Shown in pieces: positions 1 through 5,746 of a stretch of 17,698 bases of DNA (within the stretch, counting starts at the first letter, position 1; each line of letters begins with the position of its first letter). The DNA is taken from positions 1 to 17,698 of the forward strand of contig CAJLYL010000027.1 of NCBI GenBank assembly GCA_905210855.1, read 5' to 3'. A model generated the notes under the pieces. That model was not told where the DNA came from, searched no databases, and saw nothing but the letters and a program-made list of their open reading frames with translations. Source of the stretch: an uncultured Clostridia bacterium. GTDB lineage: Bacteria; Bacillota; Clostridia; UMGS1810. Position numbers and translations under genes: made by a program.

Positions 1-1
1 C

Positions 2-1252
2 AAATGCGGTGTTATAACCGAAGAAGAGAGCGCACTTATTGTGAAAACGCTTGCCGAAATTTTAGCTGAAATTGAAAACGGTACGGCGCAGTTTATGATT
101 GATGCCGAGGATATTCATATGAATATCGAAACAATGCTTATTGCAAAAATCGGCGACACGGGCAAAAAACTGCACACCGGCAGAAGCCGTAACGACCAGG
201 TTGCGCTGGATATACGAATGTATCTGCGCGACGAAACCGACGAAATTATAAAAATGCTCAAAGACCTTTTGCGCGTTCTTATAAATATTGCGAAAGACAA
301 TCTCGACACCATTATGCCGGGTTATACGCATCTTCAAAAGGCACAGCCCATAACGCTTGCACATCATATGTGCGCCTACACGCAGATGTTTGAGCGCGAT
401 ATTATGCGTCTTGCCGATTGCAGAAAACGCATAAATATTATGCCTCTCGGCTCGGGTGCGCTCGCAGGCACAACCTACCCTCTCGACCGCGAAATGGTGT
501 GCTCTCTGCTCTGCTTTGACTCCGTAACGCTCAATTCGCTCGACGGCGTATCGGACAGGGATTTTGTCATAGAGCTGGCAAGCGCGCTGTCCATATGCAT
601 AATGCACCTGTCGCGCTACTGCGAGGAGCTGATACTCTGGAATACCAATGAATTCAGCTTCATAGAGATGGACGATTCATGCTCAACGGGCAGCTCCATC
701 ATGCCGCAGAAGAAAAACCCCGACGTGGCGGAGCTAATCCGCGGAAAATCCGGCAGAGTGTACGGCGATTTGATAAGCATACTCACCGTTATGAAGGGAA
801 TACCGCTTGCATACAACAAGGATATGCAGGAGGACAAGGAGGGTATATTTGACGCAGTGGACACGCTGAAGCTGTGCATACCCGTGTTTGAAAAAATGAT
901 AAGCACCATGAAGATAAACAAGGAAAAAATGCGCGCCGGCGCAAGCGGCGGCTTCACCAATGCAACGGACGCGGCGGACTACCTTGTAAAAAAAGGTATG
1001 CCTTTCCGCCGGGCGCACGAGGTAATCGGCAAAATGGTGCTCTATGCCATAAACAACGGCAAATCGCTTGAGGAATTTACCCTTGAAGAATTTAAGGCGT
1101 GCTCGGATATTATCGAGGACGACATTTACGGCGCAATATCGCTTGACACCTGTGTGTCGGAGCGAAAAACAATCGGTGCGCCGAGCAAGGAAGCTGTGCT
1201 TTGTTCCATAAAAAAGGGCGAAGAATTTTTGGAGGGATGCAAAAATGGCTGA
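2..1252 (+). CDS. argH: Argininosuccinate lyase, 5' end outside window
   Basis: Splits argininosuccinate into arginine and fumarate, the last step of arginine synthesis; a cytoplasmic homotetramer of the fumarase/aspartase superfamily. The frame is open from base 2, before the GTG at 41, and the residues read there (KCGVITEEESALIV) fit the family upstream of that GTG, so the true start lies outside the window. About 416 residues are visible; the family is usually 455-475, so roughly 45 are missing. Family motifs are plain: HTGRSRNDQVA in the substrate-binding region, THLQKAQPITLAHH with a catalytic-site histidine, and the fumarate-lyase signature GSSIMPQKKNPD. No frameshift or missing key residue is seen. 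Its last 8 bases overlap the next gene, so the two are probably translated from one mRNA. The upstream neighbour (argG in many genomes) cannot be seen. Confidence 0.96.
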   Translation, partial: KCGVITEEESALIVKTLAEILAEIENGTAQFMIDAEDIHMNIETMLIAKIGDTGKKLHTGRSRNDQVALDIRMYLRDETDEIIKMLKDLLRVLINIAKDNLDTIMPGYTHLQKAQPITLAHHMCAYTQMFERDIMRLADCRKRINIMPLGSGALAGTTYPLDREMVCSLLCFDSVTLNSLDGVSDRDFVIELASALSICIMHLSRYCEELILWNTNEFSFIEMDDSCSTGSSIMPQKKNPDVAELIRGKSGRVYGDLISILTVMKGIPLAYNKDMQEDKEGIFDAVDTLKLCIPVFEKMISTMKINKEKMRAGASGGFTNATDAADYLVKKGMPFRRAHEVIGKMVLYAINNGKSLEEFTLEEFKACSDIIEDDIYGAISLDTCVSERKTIGAPSKEAVLCSIKKGEEFLEGCKNG

Positions 1253-1601
1253 TAAGACGTATCGCGATTCCAAGGACAAATACTTAAAAGAAAAGGTTGA
1301 CAGCTTTGTGCTGAGAGTACCCAAGGGCAGGAAGGACGAAATAGCCGAGCACGCAAGAAAGCTCGGGCTGTCGCTCAACGCATATGTGACGGCGCTGATA
1401 TTTGCCGACATGGAGGGCGGCGCACCCGCCGCTCCACAGACGACCGCCAAGAAAAAGCCTGCAAAGAAAGCGGCAGAAAAGCCGGCGACGGAGAGCAAAA
1501 CAAAAAGCGAGAAACCGGCAGCCGAGCCTGCGGCAGAGGCAACCGATGCCGAGCCGACCGAGGAGATTAAGAAAAAGAAAATGCCGTCGTTTTTGCTGTA
1601 A
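1245..1601 (+). CDS. Small ribbon-helix-helix protein with Lys/Ala/Glu-rich tail
   Basis: A 118-residue protein in two parts. Residues ~18-55 fit an Arc/MetJ-type ribbon-helix-helix fold: a short strand (DSFVLRVPKG), helix A (RKDEIAEHARKLG), a turn (LSLN) and helix B (AYVTALIFADME). Residues ~60-112 are low-complexity Ala/Pro/Lys/Glu sequence resembling histone H1-like bacterial tails, ending IKKKKMPSFLL. Such folds usually bind DNA as dimers or serve as antitoxins. No toxin gene adjoins it, so a DNA-binding or nucleoid role is only inferred. The ATG at 1245 overlaps the argH stop by 8 bases and has a good Shine-Dalgarno (GGAGGG, 1231-1236, spacing 8) inside argH, which supports this start and translational coupling. 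The name and target are unknown; the fold call is from pattern only. Confidence 0.8.
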   Translation: MADKTYRDSKDKYLKEKVDSFVLRVPKGRKDEIAEHARKLGLSLNAYVTALIFADMEGGAPAAPQTTAKKKPAKKAAEKPATESKTKSEKPAAEPAAEATDAEPTEEIKKKKMPSFLL

Positions 1602-1604
1602 ACC

Positions 1605-2084
1605 TCACTCAAACATCACCCGACACATCACCGCCGACTTATCCACCGTCACGCACTCATTATTGAGTACTGCTTCAAGATTATCGGACACTTCGCCGAC
1701 AGACACGGTTACCGTGCTGCCGCTCAGGTTGCGCACCTCAATAACGCTCTGCACCGACACCTCAACGGTTTTGGTTGCCTCGTCAAACGGCATGGCAACA
1801 TCACCGTTTACAAGGATCTCTATGTCCTCCGACGGCTTTCCGTCATTGAGGCTGAGCGTAACACTGCCGCGGTCGATAATCGGCTGAGTACCGGCAAGCA
1901 CCGCTCCGTCAAGAGCGTCAACATTTGTAAGATAATTGCGCAGCGGAAGAAACTTAAGCCCAACCTGCGCCGCGCATACAAGTGCCGCAAGGCAGACCGC
2001 AAATATACCGAGCACGCTCATTACGGCATTGAACACATTTTCATCGCTGCAGGCAGACGAAAAACGCATAAAATATTTTTTCAA
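1605..2084 (-). CDS. Small single-pass membrane protein, unknown function
   Basis: About 159 residues, not recognised. One hydrophobic segment lies near residues 18-40 (VMSVLGIFAVCLAALVCAAQVG), preceded by a charged N-terminus with no clear cleavage site. The remaining ~115 residues are rich in Val, Thr, Ser, Asp and Glu and look like an extracytoplasmic beta-sandwich (TVEVSVQSVIEVRNLSGSTV), so a membrane-anchored external domain is inferred. Start: a TTG at 2090 touches the Shine-Dalgarno (AGAGGTGG, 2091-2098), which is too close. The in-frame TTG at 2084 has spacing 6 and is preferred; the ATG at 2069 is too far. It follows the HI0933-family gene by about 44 bases on the same strand and is probably read from that transcript. 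Its stop lies 3 bases from that of the convergent ribbon-helix-helix gene. Confidence 0.72.
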   Translation of the reverse strand: MKKYFMRFSSACSDENVFNAVMSVLGIFAVCLAALVCAAQVGLKFLPLRNYLTNVDALDGAVLAGTQPIIDRGSVTLSLNDGKPSEDIEILVNGDVAMPFDEATKTVEVSVQSVIEVRNLSGSTVTVSVGEVSDNLEAVLNNECVTVDKSAVMCRVMFE

Positions 2085-2128
2085 AGACAACCACCTCTGA
2101 TAATATTTTATGCGTTAATTTTTTTGTT

Positions 2129-3346
2129 TTATGCATTTTTTCCTGCGGCATAGCCGGTTGAAAAAGCAATCTGAAGATTGAAGCCGCCCGTATAGGCGTC
2201 CACATCGATAACCTCTCCGGCGAAAAATATTCCCGAAACGAGCTTTGATTCCATGGTTGACGGGTTAATCTCGCGCACGGACACTCCGCCCGAGGTGACA
2301 ATCGCCTCATCGATCGGTCTGAAGCCCTTTATTTCAAACTCAAGATTTTTTATCACACGCACGAGCTCCGTCCTCTGCGCCTTGGTTATCTCGTTTATCT
2401 TGCGGTGCGGCTCAATGCCGCTCAGCTCCACAATCACGGGTATCAGCTTCTTTGGCAGAAGCGCGTCGAGCGAATTGATGAGGTCCTTGTTCTTCAGCGA
2501 TTCAAAATCACGCAAAATTCGCCTGTCGAGCGTTTTTTCATCCAGCGCCGGTTTAAGGTCTATCTTCAGCTTATATCCGCCCTTCTCGGGCTGCCTTATG
2601 TGCGACGATGCGCTCAGTATGACGGGGCCGCTCGCACCGTAATGGGTAAAAATCATCTCGCCGAAATCGGTGTAGATTTCCTTGCCGCCGCGACTTATCT
2701 CCACGGACACATTCTTGAGCGACAGCCCCATGAGCCTGCCGGCAAGAGAGCCCCTCAGCTCTATCGGCACAAGCGACGGCTTCGGCGCAACCACCGTATG
2801 CCCCAGCGCCCTTGCAAACCGATAGCCGTCGCCGGTAGAGCCGGTGCGCGGATAGCTTGCGCCGCCCGTGGCTATTATCACAGAGTCGCAGCGCACAGCT
2901 CTGCCGTCCTTCAGACGCACCACTTTTCCGTCATCATCGGAAGTGATTTTTTCAACCTCGGCGCACACAACACCCACGCCGTATTTTTTCAAAAGGCGCT
3001 TCAGTGCGGAGAGCACATCGCGTGATTTGTCGCTTGACGGAAAAACCCTGCCGCCGCGCTCAACCTTTGTCTCCAAGCCGAGCTCCGACAAAAGCCTTAT
3101 CAAATCATCATTTGTAAAGCCGTAAAACGCACTGTAAAGAAAGCTGCCGTTCACGGGCACGTTTTTTATAAATTCGTCAATCGGCGCGCTGTTTGTTATG
3201 TTGCACCTGCCCTTGCCGGTTATGAGCAGTTTTCTGCCCAAATCCTCGTTTTTTTCAAAAATTATTACCTTGTTGCCGCGTTTTGCCGCTGCTGCCGCTG
3301 CCATGATTCCGGCTGGGCCGCCGCCTATAATGGATATTTTTTTCAT
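2129..3346 (-). CDS. HI0933-family FAD-dependent oxidoreductase (YhiN/RdsA/BaiN-like)
   Basis: A 405-residue flavoprotein of usual family length. The N-terminal Rossmann motif for FAD is at residues 8-13 (GGGPAG), with an acidic end to strand 2 (FEKNEDLGRKLL). The family signature GKGRCNITNS follows at ~44-53. A central ATGGASYPRTGSTGDGY and a C-terminal FAGEVIDVDAYTGGFNLQ complete the FAD site. Known relatives include E. coli YhiN/RdsA, a 23S rRNA dihydrouridine synthase, and C. scindens BaiN, assigned to bile-acid reduction; many databases carry the older label 'aminoacetone oxidase family'. Which activity applies cannot be told from sequence alone; the rRNA role is attractive because the family is widespread. 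The ATG overlaps the stop of the preceding rpiR-type gene as ATGA (3343-3346), so the two are translationally coupled. Confidence 0.9.
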   Translation of the reverse strand: MKKISIIGGGPAGIMAAAAAAKRGNKVIIFEKNEDLGRKLLITGKGRCNITNSAPIDEFIKNVPVNGSFLYSAFYGFTNDDLIRLLSELGLETKVERGGRVFPSSDKSRDVLSALKRLLKKYGVGVVCAEVEKITSDDDGKVVRLKDGRAVRCDSVIIATGGASYPRTGSTGDGYRFARALGHTVVAPKPSLVPIELRGSLAGRLMGLSLKNVSVEISRGGKEIYTDFGEMIFTHYGASGPVILSASSHIRQPEKGGYKLKIDLKPALDEKTLDRRILRDFESLKNKDLINSLDALLPKKLIPVIVELSGIEPHRKINEITKAQRTELVRVIKNLEFEIKGFRPIDEAIVTSGGVSVREINPSTMESKLVSGIFFAGEVIDVDAYTGGFNLQIAFSTGYAAGKNA

Positions 3347-4242
3347 TTTCTACTTTTCCCCGAATTTTCCGTATCGTTTATGCCCTTTTGTTCGTAAACT
3401 TCATAATCTATCCAGATTTTCTCCAAATCCGCAAAGGTCTTTGTTATGTTATCCTTGTTGCGCACCACAAGCGCAACTATGAGCGCGTTGCACAGGCTGA
3501 GCGGCGCAACGAGCGAATCAACAAAATTGGTCATATCGCACCGCGCAAAGAGCGAGTATGTGGCATAATCCGTAATGGGTGATTCCTCGCTGTCGGTTAT
3601 GGCGATAATTTTGCCGCCTGCCGCCGCGGCATACTTGACCGCATTCTGCGTGCGGACGGAATAGCGCGGATAGCTGATCGCAATGACCGCGTCGTCACTC
3701 CCCACGCGATATATCTGCTCAAATGTCTCGCTCGCGGAATTTGTGGCAATGGTTTTGACATTATCGTAAATCATGTTAAGATAAAATCCCAGAAACGACG
3801 CGACGGCAGAGCTTGTGCGCGCGCCCAGGATGTATATTCTGCGTGCGGACGATATCGTCTCCACCGCAGAGATGAAAACATCGTTATCCACGGATTCCAT
3901 AGTCCGCCGCAGCTTGTCCATATCGGATTGCAGCACGGATTTGAGGATATCTTTCTCCTCCATTTTGGAGGAGGTAATCTCCATGCGCTGCACCGTCGTC
4001 AGCTTGTTCTTGATTATCTCCTGCAGCTCCGTCTGAAATTCGGGGTAACCCTCGTACCCCAGCTCAAACGCAAAGCGCACGACCGTCGATTCGCTCACGC
4101 CTACAATGGAGCCGAGCTTTGAAGCCGTCATAAATGCAGATGTGTCATAGTGCTCACAAATATAATTTGCTATTCGCTTGTGGCTCTTGCTGAAGCCCTC
4201 GTACTTTTGTTTAATGGTGTTCAGCAGATTGTTGTCAGACAT
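3343..4242 (-). CDS. MurR/RpiR-family transcriptional regulator
   Basis: A 299-residue regulator with the standard two-domain layout: an N-terminal HTH_6 domain (~1-75, including SKLGSIVGVSESTVVRFAFELGYEGYPEF) and a sugar-isomerase (SIS) domain (~115-245, starting RRIYILGARTSSAVASFLG) that in this family binds phosphosugars. Start: the reading frame extends to 4266, but the ATG at 4242 has a clean AAGGGAG (4248-4254) at spacing 5, so it is preferred over the upstream ATG. The neighbouring gene, coupled by an ATGA overlap, is a flavoprotein rather than a sugar enzyme or transporter, so the inducer and target genes cannot be guessed from context. A 12-bp hairpin lies in the region just upstream and could affect its expression. 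Confidence 0.9.
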   Translation of the reverse strand: MSDNNLLNTIKQKYEGFSKSHKRIANYICEHYDTSAFMTASKLGSIVGVSESTVVRFAFELGYEGYPEFQTELQEIIKNKLTTVQRMEITSSKMEEKDILKSVLQSDMDKLRRTMESVDNDVFISAVETISSARRIYILGARTSSAVASFLGFYLNMIYDNVKTIATNSASETFEQIYRVGSDDAVIAISYPRYSVRTQNAVKYAAAAGGKIIAITDSEESPITDYATYSLFARCDMTNFVDSLVAPLSLCNALIVALVVRNKDNITKTFADLEKIWIDYEVYEQKGINDTENSGKSRK

Positions 4243-4273
4243 AGTTACTCCCTTGCTCCCTCTCAACCCAACA

Positions 4274-4302
4274 GGGGGTGTTGCAGCTTTTGCAACACCC
4301 CC
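4274..4302 (-). terminator. GC-rich hairpin between csp and rpiR-type gene: terminator or leader attenuator
   Basis: A perfect 12-bp inverted repeat: GGGGGTGTTGCA at 4274-4285 and TGCAACACCCCC at 4291-4302, with a 5-base loop. It lies downstream of the cold-shock gene and 32 bases before the ATG of the rpiR-type gene, both on the minus strand. The stem is as strong as a factor-independent terminator, but the minus-strand bases after it (TGTTGGGTTGAG) hold only scattered T residues, and the plus side has no T-run either. It may be a weak terminator for csp, an attenuator or translation-control hairpin in the rpiR leader, or a copy of a genome-wide repeat. Confidence 0.45.
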
Positions 4303-4349
4303 CGGGTAGAATTAAAAATTTTCACGAATGCTCAATCATTCAACTATAC

Positions 4350-4377
4350 GGTATATATAAATGAGAATTGATATCAA
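4350..4377 (-). promoter_or_regulatory. Possible sigma-A promoter for the rpiR-type gene
   Basis: On the minus strand TTGATA (4372-4377) is followed after 16 bases by TATACC (4350-4355): 5/6 and 4/6 matches with slightly short spacing. Several overlapping TATA-like hexamers in this AT-rich stretch make the exact choice uncertain. If correct, the transcript would start near 4343 and have a ~100-base leader containing the 4274-4302 hairpin. Confidence 0.33.
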
Positions 4378-4394
4378 CAAAAATTTTTACAGGC

Positions 4395-4595
4395 TCACGC
4401 TTTAACTACATTTGCAGCCTGAGGGCCCTTAGCACCGTCAATAACATCAAATTCTACGCTCTCGCCTTCCTGAAGGGTCTTGTAACCGTCCATTGTGATA
4501 GCCGAGAAGTGTACAAAGACATCCTTGCCGTCTTCGCCTTCGATAAAGCCATAACCTTTTTCTGCATTAAACCACTTAACTGTACCTTTCTGCAT
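4395..4595 (-). CDS. csp: Cold-shock domain protein
   Basis: A 66-residue single-domain CspA-family protein of normal length. Such proteins bind single-stranded nucleic acid and keep mRNA unstructured; they act in cold shock, stationary phase or as general RNA chaperones. The RNA-binding motifs are intact: RNP1 KGYGFIE and RNP2 VFVHF, with the opening MQKGTVKWFNAEKG typical of the family. Start: an in-frame ATG exists at 4619, but the ATG at 4595 begins the conserved domain and has AGGGAGG at spacing 9. The gene has its own promoter overlapping the end of the methyltransferase gene, and a leader of about 75 bases, which is long and recalls the structured leaders of cspA-type genes. Confidence 0.95.
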   Translation of the reverse strand: MQKGTVKWFNAEKGYGFIEGEDGKDVFVHFSAITMDGYKTLQEGESVEFDVIDGAKGPQAANVVKA

Positions 4596-4665
4596 TGCTG
4601 TGTTCCTCCCTAAAATCACGATAACGAAATGCCGTTACCAAAACTAAAATTCAAGCAGATATTCT

Positions 4666-4680
4666 ACTCTTACTAAGAGT
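4666..4680 (-). promoter_or_regulatory. 15-bp palindrome at the csp transcription start
   Basis: The minus-strand sequence ACTCTTA-G-TAAGAGT is a perfect inverted repeat with 7-bp arms and a single central base. It shares its first three bases with the -10 box and covers the predicted start site, a place where a bound protein would block transcription. It could also form a small hairpin at the 5' end of the mRNA, although a one-base loop makes this unlikely. No known operator is recognised. Confidence 0.45.
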
Positions 4681-4706
4681 TTACCACATCAATCCAACAT
4701 TGTCAA
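4678..4706 (-). promoter_or_regulatory. Sigma-A promoter of the cold-shock gene
   Basis: On the minus strand a perfect -35 TTGACA (4701-4706) is followed by exactly 17 bases and then TAAACT (4678-4683; 4/6 match to TATAAT). The -35 box overlaps the TGA stop codon of the upstream methyltransferase gene (4703-4705), so the cold-shock gene can be transcribed separately from the operon ahead of it. The predicted start is near 4671, giving a ~75-base leader. Confidence 0.75.
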
Positions 4707-5437
4707 TCTTTTTTTACAATAAAAAATACTCTTTCATCGTCATTTTTATATTTTTCTCTGCTTTTGTCGCCAAAAACCGCCAAAGTGCGCAATCCTGCGG
4801 CGTCGATTTTGCCGATAAGCTCATCTGTTCCGTAGCATCTTTCAAAATGCTGCTCGGTTATGCGGTTGTATTTTCCGCTGCCGTCGTCCACAAAAAAATT
4901 GAGATAAAACTCGCATATTTTACCGTCAAAATCATTCTCCCACGTGTAGAAAACCTTGTCGTTCTCATATGTATAAATCTTGTCCGCAAAAATATTTTCA
5001 AATTTGTACGGTGTGTTTATGTCAAAAATCAAAAGACCGCCCGGGTTAAGATAATTCCTTGCCATGGCAAAGAATTTCTCGGCGTCGCCGTCCCCCGTCA
5101 TGTAATTGAAGCTGTCGAGCATACACAGCAGCACGTCCACGGTGCCGTACAGCTCAAACTCCGTCATGTCCTGTTCGAGATAGAGCACGCCGCTGCCCGA
5201 TTTTGCGCGCGCAACGTTCAGCATATCCACGGATGAATCTATGCCTATCATGTCATATCCGCGCCTGTCGAGAATATCGCACATGGTTCCCGTGCCGCAG
5301 CCGATGTCGGCAATAAGCTCGGGCCGCCGCTCCGCAAATTCCTCAAAAAGGCTCTCCAAATAGTCCGCCGTTGCGGTGTAGTCCACATCGTCTGTCAGCA
5401 TATCGTAAAGGTAGGCAAAATCGGCATAGCTGCTCAT
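4703..5437 (-). CDS. Class I SAM-dependent methyltransferase
   Basis: A 244-residue Rossmann-fold methyltransferase, cytoplasmic, substrate unknown. Motif I for S-adenosylmethionine is at residues 44-51 (DIGCGTGT), the acidic end of strand 2 is in GIDSSVDML (65-73), and motifs QDMTEF and DVLLCMLDSFNYM follow. The C-terminal half is typical of small-molecule-type methyltransferases of Firmicutes (NPGGLLIFDINTPYKF, then a beta-rich lid). The ATG at 5437 overlaps the stop of the yerC-like gene as ATGA, so it is translationally coupled to it and is the last member of the lon-engB-pcrA-yerC operon. The gene order gives no hint about substrate. Confidence 0.88.
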   Translation of the reverse strand: MSSYADFAYLYDMLTDDVDYTATADYLESLFEEFAERRPELIADIGCGTGTMCDILDRRGYDMIGIDSSVDMLNVARAKSGSGVLYLEQDMTEFELYGTVDVLLCMLDSFNYMTGDGDAEKFFAMARNYLNPGGLLIFDINTPYKFENIFADKIYTYENDKVFYTWENDFDGKICEFYLNFFVDDGSGKYNRITEQHFERCYGTDELIGKIDAAGLRTLAVFGDKSREKYKNDDERVFFIVKKD

Positions 5438-5733
5438 TCCTTTTTGTCCTCCGATATGGCGTCAAGCACGGTGCGGTAGCCGCCGCTGCCGTAGTCAAGG
5501 CATCTCTTTACCCTGCTTATGGTGGCGGTGCTCGAGCCTGTTCTCTGCGCTATCTCGGAATACACAAGCCCCTCCTCAAGCAGCTTTGCCACCTCAAGGC
5601 GCTGCGCCATGGATTTGATTTCCGCTATGGTGCATAAATCCTCCAAAAAGCCTGCGCAATCCTCCTTGCTCTGTAATGAGACAAACGCGTCTACCAGCGC
5701 GCCCGTCTGCCTGTCGTTAAGTTTTTCAAGCAT
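5434..5733 (-). CDS. yerC: YerC/YecD family TrpR-like DNA-binding protein
   Basis: A 99-residue protein of the YerC/YecD family, which shares the Trp-repressor helix-turn-helix fold. The HTH is visible at about residues 53-75 (GLVYSEIAQRTGSSTATISRVKRCL), and the following YGSGGYRTVLD is characteristic of the family. Its target and ligand are not established, and the tryptophan-binding role of TrpR should not be assumed. A GTG at 5742 could begin the frame, but it lies within the only Shine-Dalgarno-like sequence (GGGTGA). The ATG at 5733 then has spacing 5 and begins MLEKLN, as is usual. It lies about 13 bases after pcrA and overlaps the methyltransferase start. Proximity of yerC and pcrA is also seen in Bacillus. 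Confidence 0.9.
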   Translation of the reverse strand: MLEKLNDRQTGALVDAFVSLQSKEDCAGFLEDLCTIAEIKSMAQRLEVAKLLEEGLVYSEIAQRTGSSTATISRVKRCLDYGSGGYRTVLDAISEDKKE

Positions 5734-5746
5734 ATATATCACCCAT

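Noticed and set aside
734..1612. 292-codon minus-strand frame antisense to argH and the ribbon-helix-helix gene
   Set aside because: It is a shadow of two well-supported plus-strand genes; low-complexity Ala/Ser/Gly runs mirror the Lys/Ala-rich tail, and there is no family resemblance.
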